Source: an uncultured Acidobacteriota bacterium
GTDB lineage: Bacteria; Acidobacteriota; Terriglobia; Bryobacterales; Bryobacteraceae
Reading direction: 5' to 3'
Assembly: GCA_902826685.1 (NCBI GenBank)
Contig: CADEFT010000003.1
Location: 49,750 to 113,749 of the forward strand
Length of the DNA: 64,000 nucleotides
Part shown: positions 36,213 through 44,007 of the stretch, piece by piece
How positions within the stretch are numbered: position 1 is the stretch's first letter
How the letters are laid out: each line of letters starts with the position of its first letter
Program-made: the position numbers and the translations under genes
Notes under the pieces: generated by a model
Told to the model about the DNA's origin: nothing
Seen by the model: the letters and a program-made list of their open reading frames with translations, nothing else
The model's database searches: none

Positions 36213-39200
36213 ATGTCTCCCCAGTTCCCTCTCGCTACTCTTCTGCTGCTCGCCGCGCCGCTCGGCTTTGCGCAGACAACGGCAACCATAGTGGGGCGGA
36301 TCAGCGATCCGGCGGGCGCTGTCGTCGCCGGAGCGGCGATCCTCGTGGAGAATACCGGCACCGGCCTGCCGGTGAAGGTATCCACCGGATCGGGCGGTGA
36401 ATACGCGGTGCCGAACCTGGTGCCGGGTCCTTACCGGGTCACGGCCTCGGCGCCGGGCTTCAAAACCCGCGTGACGGACGGATTGGCGCTGTCGGTCAAT
36501 CAGACCGCCCGCGTCGATATTACGCTTGAGGTTGGCGACGTGGCCACGCGCGTTGAGGTGGAAGCGCGAACTCCGGTCGTGCAGTCGGAGACTTCGTCGG
36601 TGGGCAGCGTTGTCGATGGCAACCAGGTCGCCGCCATGCCGCTCGATGGAAGGGGCAGCGTCTATTCCCTGCTCTCGCTTGCGCCGGGCGTGCAACGTTC
36701 GGGCTCCAATCCCATGGTTGCCGGCGGCACATGGGTGGGATCCACGAACATGACCGTGGATGGAACTTCCAACAACGACATCGGGAACGAGCGGTTGGTG
36801 GGTCCGGTTCCTTCCCTCGATGCCGTCGCCGAATTCAAGGTCATCGCCAATGGAGCTTCGGCTGAGTTCGGCCACGGTGGCGCGCAGGTGGTGATGATCA
36901 CCAAGTCCGGCTCCAATGAGTTTCACGGGAGCCTGTTCGCCTTCAATCGCAATCGCGCGCTATCGGCCAAGAACTTCTTCGCCACGCAGCTTCCGAAGCC
37001 CGCGTTCAACCGCAACGAGTTCGGCGGCACGTTGGGCGGTCCCGTCGTTCGCAACAAGCTGTTTTTCTTCGGCAGCTTCGAAGCGTTGCGGTTGAGCCAG
37101 GCGCAAACGGCCGTTCATGCCATGCCCACCACGGCCCTGAAGACGGGAAATTTCGCCGGCTTGGCCGCATTGCGCGATCCATTCGCCAATGGCACGCCGT
37201 TTGCCGGCAATGCGATTCCCACCAGCCGGTTCAGCCCCGCCTCGAATGAATTGCTGAAGTTCACCTCCGATCCCAATGGGCCCGGCACCGGCGCCGCCGG
37301 GCTGGGTAACAACTTCACGGTGAATCTTCCGCGCCTGGAAGGCATCGACCGCTACTCCGGACGCGGCGACTATCAGTTGACTTCGCGCGATCGCCTCACC
37401 GCCCGCTATTATCACGCCAACAACGGGCCTTTCGTGGCGCCGGCCGCCGGTACCGACAAGTGGGGCAACTGGGGCGGTTTCGGCATCGCCACACGCAACC
37501 TGGCCTCCTCCTACATGCGAGTGATCTCGCCGGCCATGCTGAATGAGTTCCGCTTTGGATACAACCGCGAGGTCAACTTCCGCACGCCGCAGAATTTCGA
37601 GTATGACCCCAGTAAAGTGATTCCCGGTCTGATCGCTCCCGTCGCCGGATTGGGAGGATTGCCCACCATCACCATCGTGGGCTTCGCTGGATTCCGCGAT
37701 CAGCCCGGATCGGGCGACGTAAAGAACAGCTACGAACTCGGCAACGCCTTTACGTGGCGCCGGGACCGGCACACCTTCAAGATCGGCGCGGAGTTTCAGC
37801 GCGCCTCCGCTTTCAACTTTCAGAACCCGGCCCCCGTGCGGGGAACCTTCAACTTCGACGGCCGCTACACGGGCCACTCGTTTGCCGATTTCCTTCTGGG
37901 CACCATCGCGGGTACGGGGCGCGTCAGCAAAAACGTCGAAGCCGAGCCGTTGAATAACCGGTACGCCGGCTACATCCAGGATGATTGGACCGTAGCGCCC
38001 CGTCTCACACTCAATCTCGGGCTGCGCTATGAATACGCCGCGCCAATTCGCAACGGCCGCGGCGACATGTCGAACTTCGCGCCCGAGTTGAACAGGATGA
38101 TCGTAATCGACGGCACCCCGGACCCGCGCCTGCAATCGGTTCTGCCGATCCTGCTTGGCAAAGACGTCGGAATCAATGCCGGCAATTACATCGTTCGCGA
38201 CCGCAATAATTTCGCCCCGCGTTTCGGCTTCGCCTGGCGGCCGTTTGGAACGGCTAAGTTCGTCACCCGTGGAAGCTACGGAATCTATCACAATGTCATC
38301 AGCGCTTACAGCCAGTTCTTCATGGCGGTGAACCCGCCGTTTCGCGTCATCGAGAATTTCGAACCTGCGCCGGGCGCCGTTCCCAACCTCACCTTTGCGA
38401 ATCCCTTCCCGGGCAACGGAACCATTCCCAGCAGCCCGGCCATTAACGCCGTCTCGGGCGACCGCCGAAATCCCTATCACCAGCAATGGAACTACACGGT
38501 CGAGTCGGAGGTGCTGCCGGGCACGGCGCTGCGTGTTTCTTACGTCGGCAACCTGGGAACGCACCTGGAGCGGAACTTCAATCTGAACGATCCTCCTCCC
38601 GGCCCAGGGAATATCCAGCCGCGGCGTCCCTATCAGCCCTGGGGCGCCATCACATATCTGGAATCGGGACGCAGTTCGATCACCCATCAGCTTCAACTCG
38701 GCGCGGTACGGCGCCTCGCCTCCGGCCTGGCCTTCCAGTTCGAGTATCAGTTCACACGCGCGCTCGGTGAGCACACCTTCGGCAACGCTCCCATGGACAA
38801 CCGCAACACGCGGCTCGATCGCGGCAATCTCGATTTCATCCGGCGTCACTACGCCACCGCCAATTACATCTACGACCTGCCCTTCGGAAAAGGACAGCGG
38901 TGGGGATCGTCGGTTGGCGGCGTCGCCGATAAGTTCCTGAGTGGATGGCGTATCGCCGGCCTTACTTCCTTCGGTTCGGGGGAACCTTATTCGGTGACGT
39001 TTACCAGCACCGTAGTCGGTTGGCCCAGCAGCCGCGCCGATATCACCGGCGATCCGAACCTGGCGGACGCGTCGATCTCCCGCTGGTTCAATCCCGCCGC
39101 CTTCGCGGTCCCGGCGCAGTTCGCCTACGGCAATTCCGCGCGCAACCTGCTGTTCGGCCCCGGTTCCTTCAGCTGGGACACCGGAGTCTTCAAACGCTTC

Positions 39201-39371
39201 GGAATTACCGAAGCGATCAACCTCGATTTCCGGGTGGAGTTCTTCAATATCCTCAACCATCCGAATTTCGGATTGCCCGCCAGCAACATCAGCGTCCCCG
39301 CCACCGTGGGCCGCATCACCTCGGCATCGGAGGCGCGCAATGTGCAGTTCGCCCTCCGGCTGGTGTTCTGA
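36213..39371 (+). CDS. Oar-like TonB-dependent receptor with carboxypeptidase-regulatory domain (3)
   Basis: A 1052-residue receptor. It has a signal peptide (LATLLLLAAPLGFAQ), a carboxypeptidase-regulatory domain (ATIVGRISDPAGAVVAGAAI), a plug region (VGSVVDGNQVAAMPLDGRGS, FGHGGAQVVMITKSGSNEFH) and a barrel ending NVQFALRLVF. It follows the riboswitch-controlled radical SAM gene by 33 bp in the same direction, with no terminator apparent between them. It may therefore be co-regulated by cobalamin and could be a corrinoid-related receptor. It lacks the compact BtuB-like length, so that is only a contextual guess. Confidence 0.92.
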   Translation: MSPQFPLATLLLLAAPLGFAQTTATIVGRISDPAGAVVAGAAILVENTGTGLPVKVSTGSGGEYAVPNLVPGPYRVTASAPGFKTRVTDGLALSVNQTARVDITLEVGDVATRVEVEARTPVVQSETSSVGSVVDGNQVAAMPLDGRGSVYSLLSLAPGVQRSGSNPMVAGGTWVGSTNMTVDGTSNNDIGNERLVGPVPSLDAVAEFKVIANGASAEFGHGGAQVVMITKSGSNEFHGSLFAFNRNRALSAKNFFATQLPKPAFNRNEFGGTLGGPVVRNKLFFFGSFEALRLSQAQTAVHAMPTTALKTGNFAGLAALRDPFANGTPFAGNAIPTSRFSPASNELLKFTSDPNGPGTGAAGLGNNFTVNLPRLEGIDRYSGRGDYQLTSRDRLTARYYHANNGPFVAPAAGTDKWGNWGGFGIATRNLASSYMRVISPAMLNEFRFGYNREVNFRTPQNFEYDPSKVIPGLIAPVAGLGGLPTITIVGFAGFRDQPGSGDVKNSYELGNAFTWRRDRHTFKIGAEFQRASAFNFQNPAPVRGTFNFDGRYTGHSFADFLLGTIAGTGRVSKNVEAEPLNNRYAGYIQDDWTVAPRLTLNLGLRYEYAAPIRNGRGDMSNFAPELNRMIVIDGTPDPRLQSVLPILLGKDVGINAGNYIVRDRNNFAPRFGFAWRPFGTAKFVTRGSYGIYHNVISAYSQFFMAVNPPFRVIENFEPAPGAVPNLTFANPFPGNGTIPSSPAINAVSGDRRNPYHQQWNYTVESEVLPGTALRVSYVGNLGTHLERNFNLNDPPPGPGNIQPRRPYQPWGAITYLESGRSSITHQLQLGAVRRLASGLAFQFEYQFTRALGEHTFGNAPMDNRNTRLDRGNLDFIRRHYATANYIYDLPFGKGQRWGSSVGGVADKFLSGWRIAGLTSFGSGEPYSVTFTSTVVGWPSSRADITGDPNLADASISRWFNPAAFAVPAQFAYGNSARNLLFGPGSFSWDTGVFKRFGITEAINLDFRVEFFNILNHPNFGLPASNISVPATVGRITSASEARNVQFALRLVF

Positions 39372-39987
39372 TGCGGCTCAATCCGGGAGCGACTCCATGC
39401 CGCGATATCTGACTCGTTCGCTCGTTACGGCGCGCGTCAGCGCCGCCGTCAGAGAGAAGGTCCCGACCGCACGGTCACTCCGCGAATTGAGACTTTCGCA
39501 GCCAGTCTATTCGAGGAGTGAACCATGCAGATGAAGTTGATGCCGTTTCTGATTGCGGCCCTGGCCGGCGAGATCGCCGGTTAACACTGCTGGCCGAAGC
39601 CGCCAAGGCCGCGCGCTGGACGAAAACCGCGTGGAACTCAGCCAAGGCCGCGACCTGATTCTGACACCCAGCCAACTCGCCGGGCCCTCGATCCCTATGC
39701 CGGGCAAGGCGGCCGGAAGATCTGGAATCTGCCCTGTGGTGTTGCCTACCGGGATGTCAACTGGAATTGAGATCGGATTGGCGGCGGTGGCGGGTGGTTT
39801 CTTCGGGGATCAGATTCTGGGGTAGTGGCTGGGGTAGGGTTGAGTGTGAAGGGAAAGCGGGCGGTCTGCGAAGATCAGTCATGACTGAATGCCGCGGGGT
39901 GCGAGGGCTAGTTTGGTAAACGCAGCGCGACTTTGCGGGTTCTATCGTCCGGACTGCGACGGCTTGCGACAACCGAGTTGGCCAATC
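39372..39987. other. Gene-poor stretch with a truncated coding start
   Basis: No confident intact gene is seen between the receptor stop and the end of the serine hydrolase. A good ribosome-binding site (GAGGAG) precedes ATG 39525, but the frame, MQMKLMPFLIAALAGEIAG, looks like the start of a signal peptide and stops at 39584. Downstream text in another frame (ENRVELSQGRDLILTPSQL) may be the disrupted remainder, but I do not recognise it. The segment borders the IS-containing region and looks decayed. Confidence 0.5.
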
Positions 39988-41505
39988 CTACTTCTTTGAC
40001 GCGACGGCTGCGACGGCCAGATCCGTCATTTCGCCCGTCGTTTCGCTCATGCGAACCTGCGCTCGACCGTCATCAAAGCGGAGGCGGAACAGGAAGTGGT
40101 TCACGTTGGCGACTGTATCTATGTCCAGCAAGAACTCTGAATCCGAGAGCCAGCGCCCTGTTGAGGCCAGCGCGAGGCCATGTGGTCCGGCAGCCGCGAA
40201 TCGACGCCTCCCGTCAAGGCCTGCACGCGCCATCCACCTCGTTTCGTCAAATCCGAGCGTGGCGAGGGCTTCGTTGCCCCTGTTGAAATCAAGCCGGATC
40301 GTGCGAAGATTGAGCGGATTCGAAGCAAGCTCGTACGTTATCCCGGAAACGCTACGCGCCAGTGACGGCGCCAACTTGTTCGAGGGTTCGATCACTTCCT
40401 TCGATGACTCATTCAACGCACGCCGTAGCTTCTGTTGTCCAACGCGATTTTCAGGAATCGCCACGTCCGACCGGATAGACCGAAATAGAAACGGGGCGAT
40501 CTCGTCGGTGTTGGCACCCCCTCCGGTGAAGACGAGCACTATGTTCTCTTTAGGCAACACGCTGATGCGCTGACCGCCGCGCCCCTCCGCCTCGAAGATT
40601 GGTGGTCTCTCGGTGTTGATCCACCAGCTGTAACCGTAACCAACGCCGGATCGAACCTGGACATTCTCTCGCGTCGCGTTCCGAATCCAATCTCGGGACA
40701 GGACCTGCCGGTTTCCCCACCTGCCCTCGTTCAGGAAGAGCAGGCCGACTCTTGCCATGTCGGTCGGGTGAAGGTGAAGGTCCCCCCATCCGTGAGATCT
40801 TCCCTTCGCATCTTGCGGCCACACGGCGTTCTTGATGCCGAGCGGGTCAAAAAGGTTTGCCTGAAGGAAGCGAGCGGCACTCATTCCAGTCCTGGCCGTC
40901 ACAACGCTCGAAAGAGCGTGGTTGTTACAACTGCAGTATGCGAATTGAGAGCCTGGCTCGGTGATCATCGGAAGGCCCACTGCGTAGTTTGCCCAATCAG
41001 AACTCATGCGCATGGCGGCGAGAGCCTTCTCGCCGCCCTCGGTGTTGCAGTCGAATCCGGACGTCATGGTTAACAGGTGCCGGACGCTGAGGCGGCTTCG
41101 TCGCGGATCAGAGGGGCTTCCGGCCGATGGGAAGAACTGGGTGACTTTCTCGTCAACGCCCGTCAAGAAGCCCTTGTCGATGGCCAGTCCGATTGCCGTT
41201 GAAGTAAAGCTCTTTGTTACGGAGGCAATGTCGTGCACTTCCCGGCCCTGATACGGCCAGAAGTAGGCTTCGAGCACCATAACGCCGTTCCTCACGATCA
41301 GAAAGCTGTGCAGCGGGATTCGTTTCGCCCGAACGTAATCGACCGCTTCTGCCAATACCGCCGAATCCAAACCCTGGCTCTCGGGGCTCGCGACCTTCCA
41401 CTTCGATCCGGGAAGCTCATTCGCAGCGGCCAATGACCGAAACCAAATGAACAGAACGATGCTGAGCGACCAAACTGCAAGCAGCGAGCGTGTGAGTCTC
41501 AGCAT
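39988..41505 (-). CDS. Exported serine hydrolase of the beta-lactamase (class C)/penicillin-binding-like family
   Basis: About 505 residues from ATG 41505, with a hydrophobic signal (LTRSLLAVWSLSIVLFIWF). The catalytic SxxK motif is in IASVTKSFTSTAIG. The YxN-like site is in FAYCSCNNHALSSVV, and the third motif region is GRGGQRISVLP. Family members include esterases, D-aminopeptidases and beta-lactamase-like enzymes. The last 130 residues form an extra C-terminal domain of beta-rich character. Its start lies about 50 bp from the left end of the IS4-family element, so the native promoter may have been displaced. Confidence 0.85.
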   Translation of the reverse strand: MLRLTRSLLAVWSLSIVLFIWFRSLAAANELPGSKWKVASPESQGLDSAVLAEAVDYVRAKRIPLHSFLIVRNGVMVLEAYFWPYQGREVHDIASVTKSFTSTAIGLAIDKGFLTGVDEKVTQFFPSAGSPSDPRRSRLSVRHLLTMTSGFDCNTEGGEKALAAMRMSSDWANYAVGLPMITEPGSQFAYCSCNNHALSSVVTARTGMSAARFLQANLFDPLGIKNAVWPQDAKGRSHGWGDLHLHPTDMARVGLLFLNEGRWGNRQVLSRDWIRNATRENVQVRSGVGYGYSWWINTERPPIFEAEGRGGQRISVLPKENIVLVFTGGGANTDEIAPFLFRSIRSDVAIPENRVGQQKLRRALNESSKEVIEPSNKLAPSLARSVSGITYELASNPLNLRTIRLDFNRGNEALATLGFDETRWMARAGLDGRRRFAAAGPHGLALASTGRWLSDSEFLLDIDTVANVNHFLFRLRFDDGRAQVRMSETTGEMTDLAVAAVASKK

Positions 41506-41553
41506 AATCACTCTGAATCTATCATTCTCCCGATAAACGCCATAGTGTCCACT

Positions 41554-42918
41554 GGGTGAGTTTGAGATCAGTGCTGTCCAAATTGGGTAGTGGAGATGTT
41601 GTGGGGTGTTGGGATCATTAGGGTTGTTTAGGCGAAAACGGGCAACGCCAGAGCAGGTTGGGGAATAGAGCGATCCGCCTGCTGTCCAGATTCGCCGGGA
41701 ACGCCGTCGAACAGGGGCAGAGTCGCTACCTGCGGCTGGGGCTGCTCGAACGGATGATCCAGGAAGCGCCAAAGACCGCGGTAGACGAAGATTTGTTGTC
41801 GCAGCAGAGCCATCAGACGGGACATGTGCCAGGCGCGCTTACTCCGCAACTGCAGGAACTTCACCAATAACAGGGCGATCAGCGCCGTCCAAATCTGGAT
41901 CTTGAGGGCGTTGGCGGAAGTGCCTACAAAGGTCTTCACGCGAAGGTTCTGCTTCAGCAGCCGAAAAAACTCCTCGATCCGCCAGCGTTGACGGTATATT
42001 TCGGCGATGGTGGTGGCTGGCAACTCCAGATGGTTGGTGAGGAACACGAACTCGCGCTTGCTTTCGGCGTCCCAGAACGTGATGCGCCGGAAGTAGACGT
42101 CGCGCTGCTGGCGAGCTTGGGTGGTGAAGCTGATCACTTCATCCCGCTGCACGCCGTCGCCGATGGCAGGCCTCGTCTCGACGACCACCACGCTGGCACC
42201 CTCCTTCAAACGCGTGACGAACCACACGCCCTGCTCGCCCAGCCGGGCGAACCACTCGTAGTCGTTGTAGCCGCGATCCACCACCAGCATGGTGTCCGGC
42301 GCCAACTGCAGGGAACGGGCAACATCGATGTCGCCGGTCTTGCCATCGCTGATCACGGCAAATTGCGGCAGGCAGCCATCGTGATCCAAAAGCAAGTGGA
42401 TCTTGACCGCTCCCTTGGTCGTCTTGTACTTGGCCCAGTCGAAAACCCGGGCACACAAATCAATCACCGTCGAGTCCAGGCTGAGCAGTTTTCCCGGTAG
42501 TGAAAACTGCCGCGCCGATTTCCCGGCCAAGCCTAACTGGCCCTGCAGATAGGGCAGCAGAAACTGAAACAGGTCCTGATAAATCTCCCACGGCCGATGG
42601 GCGTTGGCGTAGGCCAGCGTGGAATGCCCGGGCGCCTCCGACAAGCCCAGGTGCTTCAGTTTGCCTTCGCTGGCCCTGTAAGCCTTCGCTGATCTCGCGC
42701 AGGCTCTTGGCTTGGCCCAGATGGCAAAACAACATGGCCACGGTCTGCCCCCAGCAACTGAACCCCCGCGCGTGCCGTTCTCCTTGCCGGGCGGCGACGA
42801 TGCGGGCGAACGCCGGGCGCGGAATCAATTGCAACATCTGGCTGAAAATGCTCGATACTGTCATGAGGGGGTGCGCTCCTGTTTGGTTGAATGTGTTCTT
42901 GCGGAACCTCACTCACCC
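41554..42918 (-). mobile_element. IS4-family insertion sequence
   Basis: The element is defined by its transposase gene and by short inverted termini: GGGTGAGT at 41554-41561 and its complement ACTCACCC at 42911-42918. Similar bases extend inward (TTTGAG against GAGG). The termini and therefore the exact ends are tentative, and no target duplication could be established by eye. The transposase is frameshifted (see separate entry), so this copy is probably immobile on its own. Confidence 0.6.
41628..42864 (-). pseudogene. IS4-family DDE transposase with single-base frameshift
   Basis: The N-terminal part runs from ATG 42864 (MTVSSIFSQMLQLIPRPAF, then SLREISEGLQ). One extra G in the run at about 42674-42676 shifts the frame; removing it gives GLQASEGKLKHLGLSEAPGH and a continuous protein of about 410 residues. 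The second part has all three DDE blocks: SLDSTVIDL, MLVVDRGYNDYEW and the IS4 Y-x2-R-x3-E-x6-K signature in YRQRWRIEEFFRLLK. Either the copy is inactivated or the base is a sequencing error. Programmed frameshifting is possible but no slippery heptamer is evident. Confidence 0.9.
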
Positions 42919-42946
42919 TATCAGCCGGCCGCCCCTGAATACCAGC

Positions 42947-43198
42947 CTATTGTCCTGCTCGCTTGGTCCGGTTGCCAGGGCGTGATGCTGATTGCCGGAG
43001 AGCGGTGAAATCATCGCGGGTTTCGTCGTTGAAGTACCGCCCTTTGGATTCGGCGCGCATCAGTTTCTCAAAGACCGCTACTGGCACGTCGAGGTACTGA
43101 TAGACAACTCCGGACGTGAACTCGATTTCAAGCACCTTCTCGGCGGAGTTATAACCAACCGAGCGCATCGTGCTGGAATCGACTGCCGTCCGCCTCAT
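42947..43198 (-). CDS. KTSC-domain small protein
   Basis: An 83-residue protein from ATG 43198. It is almost entirely a KTSC domain: VDSSTMRSVGYNSAEKVLEI, FTSGVVYQYLDVPVAVFEKL and SKGRYFNDETRDDF. The domain is named after a lysyl-tRNA synthetase C-terminal extension and is often found alone; its function is not established. The open frame extends far upstream, but that part is unlike the family and crosses the decayed terminator-like repeat. It borders the IS element. Confidence 0.8.
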   Translation of the reverse strand: MRRTAVDSSTMRSVGYNSAEKVLEIEFTSGVVYQYLDVPVAVFEKLMRAESKGRYFNDETRDDFTALRQSASRPGNRTKRAGQ

Positions 43199-43334
43199 CC
43201 TTGCTCTATATTCTCGCGCGGATGACGCCGTGAGTCTCGCCCTAATTTGGACAGGCCTGGTTTGAGATCGTCTCCTTCGCAAGAATTTTCTTTCGTAATG
43301 GATCGGCGTATGGCAGCCCGCATTGATGTACACC

Positions 43335-43417
43335 AAGAAAATACGCGGCTTCCACGCTGAGCGCCAGGAAGCCAGTCCAAGGAACTTCCAATGAAACAAC
43401 GAATCTCAAAACTCAGC
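43335..43417. repeat. Diverged copy of the glnA 3' flank/terminator
   Basis: This stretch aligns by eye with 49522-49600 downstream of glnA. Shared blocks include CGCGGCTTCC, GAGCGCC, GGAAGCC, GTCCAA, and AACGAA with following CT/AG-rich text. The hairpin here has lost part of its right arm (AGCC-AGTC instead of AGCCGCG) and the A-run is interrupted. No glnA coding text is recognisable beside it. Confidence 0.6.
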
Positions 43418-43439
43418 ACTATCTAGATTGGCGTCGGGG

Positions 43440-43670
43440 CCAACTGGGAGGCGCGGCGGCATACGCAGTGGCCGGCGTGGATTCACGCTCGAAGCGTTGG
43501 TAAGCGCGGGTCTGCTGTGGGTGGTAAGGGCGTTCGGCGCCATCGTGGGCATGGCCTACATCTGGTTCTCAAAGGAAGAATTCACCTACGAGCTGCCGTT
43601 CGGCACGTTTCCGGGATTGGCGGCGGTGGCGCGCCTATACTTGAATCGTCTACAATTGACGGTAATATAG
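43440..43670 (+). pseudogene. Fused remnants of a pseudopilin start and a prepilin peptidase end
   Basis: The frame first reads IRSGRRGFTL, which is identical over ten residues to the leader/cleavage region of the pseudopilin at 63595-63999, with similar DNA around it. It then passes into FGAIVGMAYIWF and ELPFGTFPGLAAVA, which resemble the last membrane segments and the 'LPFG-F-G-AA' signature of A24 prepilin peptidases. The intervening genes are absent and there is no plausible start or ribosome-binding site. It is best read as a junction left by deletion or recombination in a pilus/type II secretion locus. Confidence 0.5.
43641..43668 (+). promoter_or_regulatory. Promoter of the PadR-ADOP operon
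   Basis: TTGAAT (43641-43646) and TAATAT (43663-43668) are 16 bp apart. The expected transcription start is at or beside ATG 43675 and no ribosome-binding site fits in between, so the padR-like mRNA may be leaderless. The AT-rich TAATATAGGTATAT could also hold a PadR operator. Confidence 0.5.
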
Positions 43671-43674
43671 GTAT

Positions 43675-44004
43675 ATGGCAAAGCCAACCGATTTCGTCCA
43701 AGGCACTCTCGATCTGCTGATCCTCAAAACGATCTCGCTTGAGCCGAAACACGGCTGGGCGATCGCCAAGCGCATCCAACAGGTTTCCAAGGAGGCTCTC
43801 CAGATCCAGCAGGGCTCCCTCTATCCGGCGCTGCACCGGCTGGAGCAGCAGGCCTGGATCAAAGCCGAATGGCGGCCGGCCGAGAGCGGGCGCATGGCGA
43901 AGTTTTACTCCCTCACCCGTTCGGGAAGAAAGCAACTGGAACGGGAACTGGCGAACTGGACTCGTCTGTCGACGGCGATCAACATCGTGATCCAGGAGGT
44001 TTAG
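43675..44004 (+). CDS. PadR-family transcriptional regulator
   Basis: A 109-residue winged-helix protein typical of the short PadR group found beside acidobacterial permeases. The start is MAKPTDFVQGTLDLLILKTI, followed by HGWAIAKRIQQVS, the recognition region LQIQQGSLYPALHRLEQQ and the wing AEWRPAESGRMAKFYSLT. A final helix provides dimerisation. It ends three bases before the ADOP permease gene, which it very likely represses. PadR proteins usually derepress on binding a small hydrophobic ligand. Confidence 0.95.
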   Translation: MAKPTDFVQGTLDLLILKTISLEPKHGWAIAKRIQQVSKEALQIQQGSLYPALHRLEQQAWIKAEWRPAESGRMAKFYSLTRSGRKQLERELANWTRLSTAINIVIQEV

Positions 44005-44007
44005 CGG

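Noticed and set aside
36960..39260. Minus-strand frame of about 766 codons opposite the third receptor
   Set aside because: Shadow of the receptor gene; composition and lack of motifs do not support a protein.
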